A DNA stretch of 32,959 nt from Actinomycetota bacterium (GTDB taxonomy: Bacteria; Armatimonadota; SYMT01): contig SYKE01000264.1 in assembly GCA_005798285.1 (NCBI GenBank), positions 1-32,959 of the forward strand, given 5' to 3'. The notes below the pieces were generated by a model. That model had not been told where the DNA came from, did no database searches, and saw nothing but the letters and a program-made list of their open reading frames with translations. Shown in pieces: positions 7,147-15,511 of this stretch (positions are counted from its first letter, which is position 1; the number at the start of each line of letters is the position of its first letter). The translations under genes and the position numbers were made by a program.

Positions 7147-8478
7147 ATGGAGAGCACTCAGATCATCGGGACCGGCGGTTTTCCCACTCAGATGAATCTG
7201 GGGTACGGGGCGCCCTCGGATCCGGCCCGCACGAGTTACGCGAGCCCAAATGCGCTGTCGGTTCAGGTCATCACCGGCAACCAGTACGCACACGGCCCCC
7301 GGAACTCCGTAGAACACCTCCTGGTGGAGGTAGATGCCTCGGCGGCGGCGGTGGGCCGCCGACTTCCCCTGAACCTGTCACTCGTGATCGATCGCAGCGG
7401 CTCTATGGAGGGCGAGCCACTGGAGTATGTAAAGCGGGCCTGCGGGCACGTGATCGATCTGCTCGATCCGAATGACGTACTCTCCATCGTTACCTTTTCA
7501 GACCGGGCCGAGATTGTGATGCCCGCCCGCCGGGTGGTGAATAAGGCGCTGGTGAAGGAGCACCTGTCTCGAATCGTGCCCGGCAACACCACGAACCTCT
7601 ACGAAGGATTGGCCACCGGAAGCTCGCAGGTGGCGTCCGTACGGACGGACGGCTACGTCAATCGAGTGGTCGTACTGACTGATGGGGAGCCGACCTCCGG
7701 GGTAAAGGATTATTCCTCCATCGTGGGGTGTGCCGCTGAGCAGCGGAGTCGAGGAATCACCGTCTCTGCCCTGGGATTTGGCCCGGAGTACAACGAGGAG
7801 CTCCTTGCGGGTCTCTCGAAGCGCGGCGGTGGAAATTACCATTACATCGCCCGACCCGAAGAGATCCCGGCTGTCTTCCAGTTGGAGTTGCAGCAGTTGC
7901 TGAGCACGGTTGCCAAAAACATTCGTCTCCGGCTGGTGCTGGGTCGATGGGTGGAGGCTCGACAGATCTACGGCTTGCAGCCGCAATTCGGTCCCCTCAC
8001 GGCGGAGGCGATGCTGCCGGACCTCGAGCGCGGCGCTTCGCAGCGAACTCTGATCGAGTTGGGGTTTGGCCGGCGACCGTCTGGATCCTATCGGGTCGCC
8101 AAGGTGGAGGTTTCGTACGACGACTGCGTGACGGGCGCCCTTGGTTCCCGCCTGGAAGCGGATGCGGTGTTTAACTTCGTCGCCGATGCGTCCCTGGTGG
8201 CCTCCGGCGTCAATGGCACCGTGCAACGAGAGATCGAAATTGCCCGTGCCTCCCGAAACCTCGAGCGGACGATGATGGGCCTCAAGACCCAGCAGCTCAC
8301 CGCCGGAATGGCGATGCAGGACCTGCAGAGAACACAACTGCTGCTCGAGCAGACTGGAATGAACCAGCAGGCCGCCGAACTGGGCCAGGCGATCACCAAC
8401 CTGCGCACCGGCGCCGGCGAGGTGGAAAAGACGTTGATCGGCACCATGCTCGATATTGACCTTGGAAAGCGTAAGTAG
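7147..8478 (+). CDS. von Willebrand factor A (vWA) domain protein
   Basis: A 443-residue protein with a complete metal-ion-dependent adhesion site. Seen: LNLSLVIDRSGSMEGEPL supplies D82-x-S84-x-S86. NTTNLYEG supplies T148/T149 and VVLTDGEPTSG supplies D179. The vWA domain spans about 75-255. A beta-rich region follows (about 270-370), then a helical C-terminus rich in Gln/Met (LKTQQLTAGMAMQDLQRTQL). There is no signal peptide or membrane span, so it is probably cytoplasmic. I prefer the ATG at 7147, preceded by a GGAAAGGAACGGGCGG purine stretch, over 7072, which falls in a hairpin. The FHA gene follows 24 nt later. Together with FHA, PP2C and kinase genes it probably acts as a scaffold or effector in phospho-signalling. 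Confidence 0.9.
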   Translation: MESTQIIGTGGFPTQMNLGYGAPSDPARTSYASPNALSVQVITGNQYAHGPRNSVEHLLVEVDASAAAVGRRLPLNLSLVIDRSGSMEGEPLEYVKRACGHVIDLLDPNDVLSIVTFSDRAEIVMPARRVVNKALVKEHLSRIVPGNTTNLYEGLATGSSQVASVRTDGYVNRVVVLTDGEPTSGVKDYSSIVGCAAEQRSRGITVSALGFGPEYNEELLAGLSKRGGGNYHYIARPEEIPAVFQLELQQLLSTVAKNIRLRLVLGRWVEARQIYGLQPQFGPLTAEAMLPDLERGASQRTLIELGFGRRPSGSYRVAKVEVSYDDCVTGALGSRLEADAVFNFVADASLVASGVNGTVQREIEIARASRNLERTMMGLKTQQLTAGMAMQDLQRTQLLLEQTGMNQQAAELGQAITNLRTGAGEVEKTLIGTMLDIDLGKRK

Positions 8479-8502
8479 CTCGCCTGGACGGAGAATCTTC
8501 AC

Positions 8503-9465
8503 ATGGACGAAAAAACTGTCATTGTGACCGAAGGCGACCCGGCAGGCTATCCGCCTCAGGGACGGGCTCCCGCGCCCGCAGCGCCGCCCTACGATCGAAC
8601 TCAGCAGGCGATAGCCGTACTTTGCCCGGTTTGTCAAACCCCAAACTCGCCGGGTGAGGTGTACTGCCAGGACTGCGGTCTGCACCTTGCATCGGGCGTA
8701 GGTTCCGCGGACGATCTCCCGGACCTGTCGCAGGTGCCTCGGCTGGTAGATACCACGGGAGCGGGCGGCGAGCATCCACTCTCCGAAGGGGCAAACCTGG
8801 TGGGCCGCGAGTCCGGCGAGGTTCTCCTGGCGCATCCCACGGTATCTCGAAGACACGCGCAACTCACCCTGATCGGCGGTCGCGTCGAGATCGAGGATCT
8901 CGGAAGCAGCAACGGCACCTCGCACAACGGCCGCAAGTTGGTCCCCGGCGAGAGAGCAACGCTTCGTTCCGGGGATATGCTGAAGTTCGGCAATCTCTTC
9001 TTCACGTTTATGGATCCGGCGAGTTTCTCGGCGCCCGCGGTCGCCGACCCAGCGGGGGACGCGGAGGATGGCGAGATAGTGGCGGCCATGATCGGCGGCG
9101 ACGCGGCGTATGGTTTGCGGTTAGGCGTGAACTCCATCGGGCGGCGGCCCAACAATCAGATCTTCGTAAACGATTCGTTCATGTCGGGTCGGCACGCGGA
9201 GATCCGAATCAGCGCGGACGGGTCGGCGGAATTGGTAGATGTAGGCAGCACGAATGGGAGCTTCATTGCCGGTAGGCGTCTCCCGCCCAACGAACCTCAG
9301 ACTCTGTACGATGGGTTGGAATTCCGGCTCGGAAAGACCGACTTTACGTATCAGACGGCGCCCGCGTTAGACTCGGGGAGCGGCGTGGAGAACATGGATA
9401 CGGTCTCGTTCGCCACCGCGGCTATCCCACAGGATGCCGACGAGTCGAGACTCTTTGACCTCTGA
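8503..9465 (+). CDS. Zinc-ribbon protein with two FHA domains
   Basis: A 320-residue protein. Seen: a proline/alanine-rich N-terminus, then a zinc ribbon with C41-C44 and C55-C58 (CPVCQTPNSPGEVYCQDCG). FHA domain 1 (about 97-170) has LVGRESG, SRRHAQL and SSNGTSHNG. FHA domain 2 (about 208-285) has SIGRRPNNQI, SGRHAEI and STNGSFIAG. Both FHA domains keep the Gly-Arg, Ser-x-x-His and Asn residues that bind phosphothreonine. No membrane span. GGAG precedes the ATG. Inferred role: cytoplasmic adaptor reading Thr phosphorylation laid down by the downstream kinase and removed by the PP2C. Threonine near both ends (DEKTVIV and MDTVSF) could be phospho-sites. Confidence 0.92.
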   Translation: MDEKTVIVTEGDPAGYPPQGRAPAPAAPPYDRTQQAIAVLCPVCQTPNSPGEVYCQDCGLHLASGVGSADDLPDLSQVPRLVDTTGAGGEHPLSEGANLVGRESGEVLLAHPTVSRRHAQLTLIGGRVEIEDLGSSNGTSHNGRKLVPGERATLRSGDMLKFGNLFFTFMDPASFSAPAVADPAGDAEDGEIVAAMIGGDAAYGLRLGVNSIGRRPNNQIFVNDSFMSGRHAEIRISADGSAELVDVGSTNGSFIAGRRLPPNEPQTLYDGLEFRLGKTDFTYQTAPALDSGSGVENMDTVSFATAAIPQDADESRLFDL

Positions 9466-9493
9466 CGAGCACCCGCCAACAGTGGAAACGAGA

Positions 9494-9516
9494 GGTTCGC
9501 CGAGTGCCGGCGAACC
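9494..9516 (+). promoter_or_regulatory. Hairpin in the FHA-PP2C gap
   Basis: GGTTCGCCG (9494-9502) and CGGCGAACC (9508-9516) form a perfect 9-bp stem with loop AGTGC, 29 nt past the FHA gene stop. No T-run follows. It could terminate, attenuate or protect mRNA between the two genes. Confidence 0.5.
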
Positions 9517-9580
9517 GCATCGAATACGGAGTTCTGACCCGTTGATTGAAGTTCCGCCAGCGAGGAGTCGGCGCCTGAGT

Positions 9581-9599
9581 CCACCCCGATCGGGGGTGG
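9581..9599 (+). promoter_or_regulatory. Second hairpin in the FHA-PP2C gap
   Basis: CCACCCC (9581-9587) and GGGGTGG (9593-9599) pair around GATCG. A smaller GGCGA/TCGCC pair follows directly. With the hairpin at 9494 this makes the 187-nt gap unusually structured. No convincing promoter was seen in it. Confidence 0.4.
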
Positions 9600-9652
9600 G
9601 CGAGTTCGCCACGCACTCTGTTCCCCGACGCGGCAACCGTCGGTAGTTCTCC

Positions 9653-10693
9653 ATGACCCAAGAACAAGAAACCACCACCCCTATCGATCCGCAGGCTCTG
9701 AAACGTGCCTGGAACGACCGCGACGGCAAGAAGCCGAGTTGGCACGTTCACCTCGTCGTCGCCGCTAAGACCGATCTGGGTCGGGTTCGGGAGAACAACG
9801 AGGACAAGTTTGACTTCCTGGAGCCCTGGAACCCCTCCGTGCTGGCTCGCAAGGGCCGCGTCTATGCGGTAGCGGACGGCATGGGAGGCCACTCCGCCGG
9901 CCAGGTCGCCGCGGAATTGGCGTTGAACGGCTTCATCGGCGCCTACTACGACGATGAGTCGTCGGATGTGGAACCGTCCATGGCTCGAGCCGTGCGCGCA
10001 GCAAACGCGTTCATCGTCGACTCCGCGCGCAGTAACGCGGGACGGCAGGGTATGGGGGCAACGCTTACCGCGGTGGTCGTAAAGGAGTGCGAAATCTTCG
10101 TTGCGCAAGTCGGCGACTCTCGCTGCTACTTGCTCCGAGACGGCCAACTGCGACAACTCACCGAAGACCACTCCTGGGTAGCAGAACAGGTGAGGTCGGG
10201 CGCGATGTCTCTGGAGCAGGCGGAGCAGTCGCCCTTCCGGAATGTGATTACCCGATCCATGGGCGGCGCGCCCGAGGTCGAGCCCGACCTGTCCGCGTAC
10301 TCTCTAGATCGGGGAGATCGGTTCTTACTTTGCTCGGATGGACTGAGCGGGATGGTGCCGGCCTCCGAAATCGCACTAATCCTTGCCGCCGAGTCCCCGT
10401 CTGTCGCCGCCTGGGAACTGGTGAACCGGGCCAACCATTGGGGTGGGCGCGACAACATCACCGCCATGGTGCTCCACGTCGACGAAATCGTTCCCTGGAG
10501 TGTGGAAGAAGCCCCTGAGGAGCACTCGACCCAGCCGGTGGATGATGGGCGATACGTGACCGAGGTACTCTCGAGCACAGATCTGGCGCGGGCCCACGGA
10601 GAAGTACCGGCGCCACCCAACTCAGTTCCCCCTGCGGAACCCAGGGCCGACAAGCCAAAGTCTTTGCTGGGGTCGATTCTACGGCGGCCATAG
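9653..10693 (+). CDS. PP2C-family Ser/Thr protein phosphatase
   Basis: A 346-residue metal-dependent phosphatase that would reverse Ser/Thr phosphorylation. Seen: DLGRVRENNEDKF (41-53), YAVADGMGGHSAG (71-83), GATLTAVVV (135-143), VGDSRCYLLRDG (153-164), FLLCSDGLSGMV (224-235) and GGRDNITAMVL (264-274). The metal ligands D75, D229 and D267 are all present, so it should be active. The catalytic domain covers about 32-278. The C-terminal 65 residues are Pro/Ala-rich and unstructured, ending KSLLGSILRRP. No membrane span. A TTG-started kinase follows 39 nt later in the same direction, the common bacterial PP2C-STPK pairing. Confidence 0.95.
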   Translation: MTQEQETTTPIDPQALKRAWNDRDGKKPSWHVHLVVAAKTDLGRVRENNEDKFDFLEPWNPSVLARKGRVYAVADGMGGHSAGQVAAELALNGFIGAYYDDESSDVEPSMARAVRAANAFIVDSARSNAGRQGMGATLTAVVVKECEIFVAQVGDSRCYLLRDGQLRQLTEDHSWVAEQVRSGAMSLEQAEQSPFRNVITRSMGGAPEVEPDLSAYSLDRGDRFLLCSDGLSGMVPASEIALILAAESPSVAAWELVNRANHWGGRDNITAMVLHVDEIVPWSVEEAPEEHSTQPVDDGRYVTEVLSSTDLARAHGEVPAPPNSVPPAEPRADKPKSLLGSILRRP

Positions 10694-10732
10694 TCGCGCC
10701 TGCGGTCTGCGCGAGAGAGGTGTGAAACCGGG

Positions 10733-12682
10733 TTGGTTTCGAACACGCTGGGGCGGTTTCGAATAATCCGTGAACTCGCGCGAAGCAACGATATCGTCTA
10801 TGAAGCGGTTGATGAAAAGGGTCGGCGTGTTGCGCTCAAAGAGTTGCAGATGCCGGCCAATCTCGCCGGCCAACCTCGCCAGGAACGAATCGAGCGCTTC
10901 ACGCGGGAAGCCCGTGCCGCCGCCGGTCTGCAGCACCCGAACATCGTCCGGATCATCGACCACGGCCAGGCGCAGGGGCGGTACTTCATCGCGATGGAGT
11001 TCCTGGAGGGCCAGGCGCTCCGCGAAGAACTGCGCCAAAAGGGGGTCCTTCCTCTCAGCGAGGTTGTCCGAATCGGTTGCGCTGTGGCCGACGGGCTCGC
11101 CTTTGCCCACAAGCGAGGCGTGGTTCACCGGGACATCAAGCCCGACAACGTCCATCTAGAGCCGGATCGTCGGGTGGTGATCACCGACTTCGGTATCGCC
11201 CGGCTGACCTTCGAACCTACGCTTACAGCCGAAGGTCAGGTGTTCGGGACGCCCAGTTACATGTCCCCCGAGCAAATCCTCGGGAAGGGGATCGACGCTC
11301 GAACCGACCTCTTTTCGCTCGGCGTTATGTTGTACGAGATGGCCACCGGGAAGAAGCCCTTCGTCGGCGACAGTGTGGTCACCATCACCTACAACATCAT
11401 GCACGTGGATGCGCCGCCGGCGAGCGGGATCCCCTCCGGCATGGACAGCGTGATTCGGCGTGCGATGTCAAAAGATCCATCCACCCGCTATCCGGATGCT
11501 CGCCAACTCTCGGAAGACTTGAGAGCCGTTGGGGCTGGTCAAGCGCCGCCCCACGCATCTCGGATGCCGCCGGTACAGTCGATCCGGCAGCCGGAACCTC
11601 AAAACGGTAGTCCCGTACAGGCCCGCCCGCCGATGGGTAGACCGGTCGCCGTAGCCCCGGTCGCTGCTCCGCCTTCCCGCCCCATGGGACGCGTGGCCAC
11701 CCCGTCCCAGCCAACCCGCCAGGCGCCGATGGCCTACCCCACGGGACTGCCGCGTCCGGGTGGCTACGCCGCCGCCGGCGCCGGGTCAATGCCTCCCCCG
11801 GGTCAGCCTCCGATCCACGGTCCCGGAACGCTTCCGCCCGCTGCGTTGCCGTCTTACTCGCCGCCGGACCCGTCGCCCGCAATCCGGAGATCGGCCGGAG
11901 GCGGAGAGGCTCGCTGGCTGTTGGGTTGGCTGGGCGTGGTGCTGATTCTGGGGGTCCTCATCGTAGTGGTGACCTGGCTCACGGTGACCTCTATGGACCG
12001 CTTCCAGGCAAAAGCCCTGACCCGTACCACCAATGTGGCGCTCAATACCGCCCATCGAGCATTTCAAAGCAGACAGTATGACCTGGCGGCAGAGAAGTTT
12101 CAGGAGGCCGTGCGCACCGCTACCGGCTCGGATCGTGGGAGCGCACTCCAGGGGGCTGCCTGGTCCATCGCCGAGATGGCGCAGGCTCGGCTCGGGAACG
12201 GGTCTTCGACTCCCGACCGAAATACCCTTGCCGCGATGGAGGAGAAGCTCCGATACGCACTGCGCCTGAATTCAAACTCCCCTGCGACGTACCTGGCCCT
12301 GGGTCGGGTGCAGACAGCTCTCGGTCAGGTTGACGATGCCGACGCATCTCTGGATCAGGCGGCGGCGCTCGCGAAGCGGGCGCTGATATCGGGCGATCCG
12401 AACACGGTCAACGAGGGGAAGTCGGTCGGATCTGTCGTTCAACTCTGGAAAGCCGATCTCCATTATCGAAAGGGCGTCGCACTAGCCCGCCGGGACCCCG
12501 CCGCAGCCCGACAGGAGTTCATGATCGTCATCCAGGTGGCGCCGAACACGGAGTTCGCGCAGCGCGCGCAGCAGGCCATCCAGCAACTCTCCGGACTGGG
12601 TGGCGCCGATCCGCAAGGCTCCGGCCCGGCGGGTCTCAACAACTGGAATCCGGGTTACATGATCGGCAATGGACAGCGCTGA
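10733..12682 (+). CDS. Membrane Ser/Thr protein kinase with C-terminal TPR-like domain
   Basis: A 649-residue Hanks-type kinase. Seen: the kinase domain (about 8-265) has VALKEL (K36), alpha-C E59, VVHRDIKPDNV (H132-R133-D134), ITDFGIARL (D152), the activation segment FGTPSYMSPEQ and DLFSLGVMLYEM. A Pro-rich linker (270-385), one transmembrane helix (about 395-418) and an extracytoplasmic TPR-like helical region (about 430-625) follow. The glycine-rich loop is replaced by ELARSNDIVYEA, lacking the usual GxGxxG, while all other catalytic motifs are intact. The start must be the TTG at 10733: no ATG or GTG lies in frame before the PP2C stop, and GAGAGAGG lies 12 nt upstream. It probably senses envelope or periplasmic cues and phosphorylates partners such as the FHA protein. 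Confidence 0.93.
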   Translation: MVSNTLGRFRIIRELARSNDIVYEAVDEKGRRVALKELQMPANLAGQPRQERIERFTREARAAAGLQHPNIVRIIDHGQAQGRYFIAMEFLEGQALREELRQKGVLPLSEVVRIGCAVADGLAFAHKRGVVHRDIKPDNVHLEPDRRVVITDFGIARLTFEPTLTAEGQVFGTPSYMSPEQILGKGIDARTDLFSLGVMLYEMATGKKPFVGDSVVTITYNIMHVDAPPASGIPSGMDSVIRRAMSKDPSTRYPDARQLSEDLRAVGAGQAPPHASRMPPVQSIRQPEPQNGSPVQARPPMGRPVAVAPVAAPPSRPMGRVATPSQPTRQAPMAYPTGLPRPGGYAAAGAGSMPPPGQPPIHGPGTLPPAALPSYSPPDPSPAIRRSAGGGEARWLLGWLGVVLILGVLIVVVTWLTVTSMDRFQAKALTRTTNVALNTAHRAFQSRQYDLAAEKFQEAVRTATGSDRGSALQGAAWSIAEMAQARLGNGSSTPDRNTLAAMEEKLRYALRLNSNSPATYLALGRVQTALGQVDDADASLDQAAALAKRALISGDPNTVNEGKSVGSVVQLWKADLHYRKGVALARRDPAAARQEFMIVIQVAPNTEFAQRAQQAIQQLSGLGGADPQGSGPAGLNNWNPGYMIGNGQR

Positions 12683-13736
12683 TCTTCGGCGTCATTCACC
12701 CGGGGCCGTTCCAAACCTGCCGGCGCCGAGCGGGAAGGGGCTCGTCGGGTGCCCCCGCTGCGGCGGCGCACACGCCGAGCCTCCGGGCAGCGACGCCTGC
12801 CGGGCCGAAGCCGATCGGGTACTCTCCCCGCTGATATCCAGGGCCAACCTGCTCCGCATCCGTGGTCAGAGCGATGCGGCCGCCGATGAGTGTGCTGCGC
12901 TCCTGCGACGTGCCCCCGGCTGCGCCACGGTGCACGCCCTCCTGGGTGAAATCTACCAGCAGCAGGGCCGATTGGAGGATTCGCGCCATTGGTATCAGCA
13001 AGCGGTGGAACTCGATCCTTCCAGCGAAGCGGATCGCGCACGGCTCCTGCAGATTGAAGAAGTGCTGGAGGCCCGGCAGCAGCGGGAACAGTGGGAAGCG
13101 GTGATCGCCGGCCGGTCGCAGCCGGTCTCCACGTCGTTGCTCGTTCGGGAGTCCCTGCAGCGAGTGCTCACCGTCGCCGGAGCCGGTGTCTGCGGCATCA
13201 TTCTTGTCGCCGGCACGGTGGTGTCGCTCACCGATCCGGGGCCTCCCGCCACAGCGCTGAGCGACCTTCCGGTTCCCATTGTGCGCGGGAGTCGAAGGCA
13301 ACCTAATCTGCCGTTTACCCGATCCGAGCAGTTCCTCTTGCAGCGACTCTCGCCCAGTCGAGCCCCGGGCGGATCCCAACTGGTGAGTGTCACGATCGAG
13401 CCATTGACGGCCGAGGCGCGACTCCGAGTCTTCGTGCCGTGGAACATGCGGGAGCGAAGGACCGTGCGTGACTTTCGTGAGCGGCTGGTGCGTGACGCCT
13501 ATTTCTGGGTCAGCCGGGCACGGCGGGAGGATGGTTCCCTCGCTTCGTGTCACATCCTATTGGTCGGTCCGAGTCACCCGACCCAGGGTGCGGAATCCAT
13601 CTCGCCTCTGTTCGGCGCCACGTTAAGCGCCGGCCGGGCTGCCGCTGATCCGGAGGACCGGGACTCCGGGCTTCTGTTGAGATGTTTCGCGTCATCCGGG
13701 CCGGTGTACTGGGCCCCGGATCTCTCAGGACTCTGA
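12669..13736 (+). CDS. TPR membrane protein of unknown function
   Basis: A 355-residue protein overlapping the kinase gene by 14 nt, so translation is probably coupled. Seen: a Cys-containing N-terminal stretch (CPRC at 28-31 plus C44) that could be part of a zinc site. A TPR-like pair of helices follows (about 56-135; ALLGEIYQQQGRLEDSRHWY matches the TPR pattern). One transmembrane segment (about 166-187) precedes an extracytoplasmic C-terminal domain (about 195-355) that I do not recognise. That domain has RVFVPWNMRERRTVRDFRER and HILLVGPSHP. Its position and TPRs suggest a partner of the kinase; the function is unknown. Confidence 0.82.
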   Translation: MDSADLRRHSPGAVPNLPAPSGKGLVGCPRCGGAHAEPPGSDACRAEADRVLSPLISRANLLRIRGQSDAAADECAALLRRAPGCATVHALLGEIYQQQGRLEDSRHWYQQAVELDPSSEADRARLLQIEEVLEARQQREQWEAVIAGRSQPVSTSLLVRESLQRVLTVAGAGVCGIILVAGTVVSLTDPGPPATALSDLPVPIVRGSRRQPNLPFTRSEQFLLQRLSPSRAPGGSQLVSVTIEPLTAEARLRVFVPWNMRERRTVRDFRERLVRDAYFWVSRARREDGSLASCHILLVGPSHPTQGAESISPLFGATLSAGRAAADPEDRDSGLLLRCFASSGPVYWAPDLSGL

Positions 13737-13772
13737 GCCCCCGGGCTCCCGCTGTGTACCAGGAGCGATTGT

Positions 13773-14225
13773 TTGCCAGTTCTCACACACTCCGTTGAAA
13801 TCGATGCACCCGCCGCGGCTGTGTATGCCATCGCACGTGAGGTCGAGCTCTTCCCCGAGTTCATGCCGGAAGTGCGAAAGACCACGGTGCTCGAGCGGTC
13901 CGACGACAACACCCGAACCGTGGTGGCGTGGGAGGGTCTGATCCCCGCATTCCACGTCACCGTTCGATGGGTGGAAGAAGACATCTGGGATGATGTGGAG
14001 TTCACATGTCGGTTTTCGCAGCTCAAGGGGGACTTCACAGAGTATGGCGGCCTTTGGCGCTTCGTCCCACTTGGAGAGTGCTGTCGTTTCGAGAGTGAAC
14101 TTCGGTACGAACTCGACATCCCGACGGTGGGGCCGCTGATTCGTGGCGTGGTGAGAAAGATCATGAATCTGAACGTTGAACGCCTGCAGGGAGCCATCAA
14201 ACGGCGTGCCGAAGGAGCCCGATAG
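13773..14225 (+). CDS. RatA-like SRPBCC (START/coenzyme Q-binding) protein
   Basis: A 150-residue helix-grip protein of the polyketide cyclase/COQ10 type. Seen: an opening typical of this family, VLTHSVEIDAPAAAVYAIAR, then EVELFPEFMPEVRKTTVLER, the beta-strand run to GGLWRFVPLGECCRFESEL, and a long C-terminal helix (RKIMNLNVERLQGAIKRRA). The start is TTG at 13773 with AGGAG 7 nt upstream. nagA begins on the last base of its stop codon (1-nt overlap). Despite the RatA label, members usually bind hydrophobic ligands or quinones; no toxin role can be inferred here. It ends in TAG. Confidence 0.85.
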   Translation: MPVLTHSVEIDAPAAAVYAIAREVELFPEFMPEVRKTTVLERSDDNTRTVVAWEGLIPAFHVTVRWVEEDIWDDVEFTCRFSQLKGDFTEYGGLWRFVPLGECCRFESELRYELDIPTVGPLIRGVVRKIMNLNVERLQGAIKRRAEGAR

Positions 14226-15388
14226 TGGGCGCCGTCGCCATCCGGGGTGGAAAGGTGGTCACCCCAAACGCGGTTCTCGAACCGGGGCTGGTCGTGTTCG
14301 ATGAAGGCCGGCTTACGTACGTCGGAAGCGCTCTAAACGCCATCCCCGAACGCGCAGTACTGGTGAACGCTGATGGAAAGTGGGTGCTTCCGGGCCTGAT
14401 CGACACCCACGTCCACGGCAGCTACGGAGATGACGTGATGCTCTCCGGAGCCGAGGGGATTCGCCGAATCTCACGGCGGTTCGTGGAGTTCGGCACCACC
14501 GCCTGGCTCCCGAGCACCATCGCGGCACGCCACGAAGAATTGATCCAGGCGGTGGGCTGGTGTGTGGATGCCGCGCCGGGCGACGAGGACGGCGCGCGAG
14601 TCGTGGGTATCCACGTCGAGGGGCCGTACATCAATCTGAAGCGGAAGGGAGCCCAACCGGAGGAGGGGATTCGTGATCCGGATCTGGCGGAAATGGCGGA
14701 ACTTCTGAGGGCCGGCTCGGGACTTATTCGCCTGGTGACTCTCGCGCCTGAACTTCCCGGCGGCCTGGAACTCATCCGGTTCCTCGTGACTCGGGGCGTC
14801 ATTGCCTCGTTGGGTCACAGTGACGCAACGTACGAGCAAGCCATGGAAGCAATCGCTGTCGGCGCTACTCACGCAACTCACCTCTTCAATGCGATGCCGC
14901 CGATCCATCACCGATCGCCCGGACTGATCACGGCCTGCCTGGACAGCCCGGAAATCATCGCCGAGTTGATTCCGGATGGCGTTCACCTCAGCCCGCACAT
15001 TCTCAGAATGGCGTACCGCCTGAAGGGGAGAGATCGTTCGGCGATCATCACGGACGCCTTCAGCGCTACCGGCTTGCCGGACGGCGAGCATCGGCTCGGC
15101 CCCCACCGGGTTTACGTGGACGGCAACGTGTGTAAATTGGACGACGGCACGATCGCGGGGTCGATCCTCACGATGGACCGCGCCCTCGCGAACGTCGTTG
15201 AGTTTGCCAGAGCTTCCGTCGTAGATGCCGTCAGAGTGAGCAGTCAGATCCCCGCACAGATCGCGGGCTGCGGGAACACTAAAGGATCGCTCGAAGTCGG
15301 GAAGGATGCCGATCTCTGGCTGGCGGACAACGAGTTCCGCTGTCGGGCAACATGGGTCTCCGGCCGACGGGTTTTCGGACACGCGTAG
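14225..15388 (+). CDS. nagA: N-acetylglucosamine-6-phosphate deacetylase
   Basis: A 387-residue amidohydrolase converting GlcNAc-6-phosphate to glucosamine-6-phosphate in amino-sugar and peptidoglycan recycling. Seen: GLIDTHVHGSYGDD (H62, H64), GIHVEGPYIN (metal ligand E132), SLGHSDATYEQ (H198), GATHATHLFNAM (H216, H219), DGVHLSPHILRMA (H254) and the catalytic Asp in AIITDAFSATG (D277). The C-terminal beta cap (GSLEVGKDADLWL) is also present. All residues for catalysis are intact. The start is GTG at 14225, overlapping the upstream TAG. The cell-wall amidase that follows fits an envelope-recycling role. There is no nagB or PTS gene here. Confidence 0.95.
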   Translation: MGAVAIRGGKVVTPNAVLEPGLVVFDEGRLTYVGSALNAIPERAVLVNADGKWVLPGLIDTHVHGSYGDDVMLSGAEGIRRISRRFVEFGTTAWLPSTIAARHEELIQAVGWCVDAAPGDEDGARVVGIHVEGPYINLKRKGAQPEEGIRDPDLAEMAELLRAGSGLIRLVTLAPELPGGLELIRFLVTRGVIASLGHSDATYEQAMEAIAVGATHATHLFNAMPPIHHRSPGLITACLDSPEIIAELIPDGVHLSPHILRMAYRLKGRDRSAIITDAFSATGLPDGEHRLGPHRVYVDGNVCKLDDGTIAGSILTMDRALANVVEFARASVVDAVRVSSQIPAQIAGCGNTKGSLEVGKDADLWLADNEFRCRATWVSGRRVFGHA

Positions 15389-15409
15389 GCTCCTTTTGGA
15401 ACCGGTTCA

Positions 15410-15457
15410 CCAATTTGCTGCAGATGCCCCCAATTTGCTCCGACATGCAGATTGGGG
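15410..15457 (+). promoter_or_regulatory. Direct and inverted repeats upstream of the amidase
   Basis: CCAATTTGCT occurs at 15410-15419 and again at 15430-15439, two helical turns apart. CCCCAAT (15428-15434) is mirrored by ATTGGGG (15451-15457). The block lies between nagA and the amidase start. It looks like an operator for a dimeric or tandem-binding regulator. The regulator is unknown. Confidence 0.4.
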
Positions 15458-15511
15458 AGTTGAGCACCCGAAGTGCGCGGACAGCGTCCTTCGGAGCTCG
15501 GAGTGTTGAGA

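Noticed and set aside
7498-8925. A 475-codon open frame on the minus strand
   Set aside because: It is antisense to the vWA and FHA genes, whose motifs are complete.
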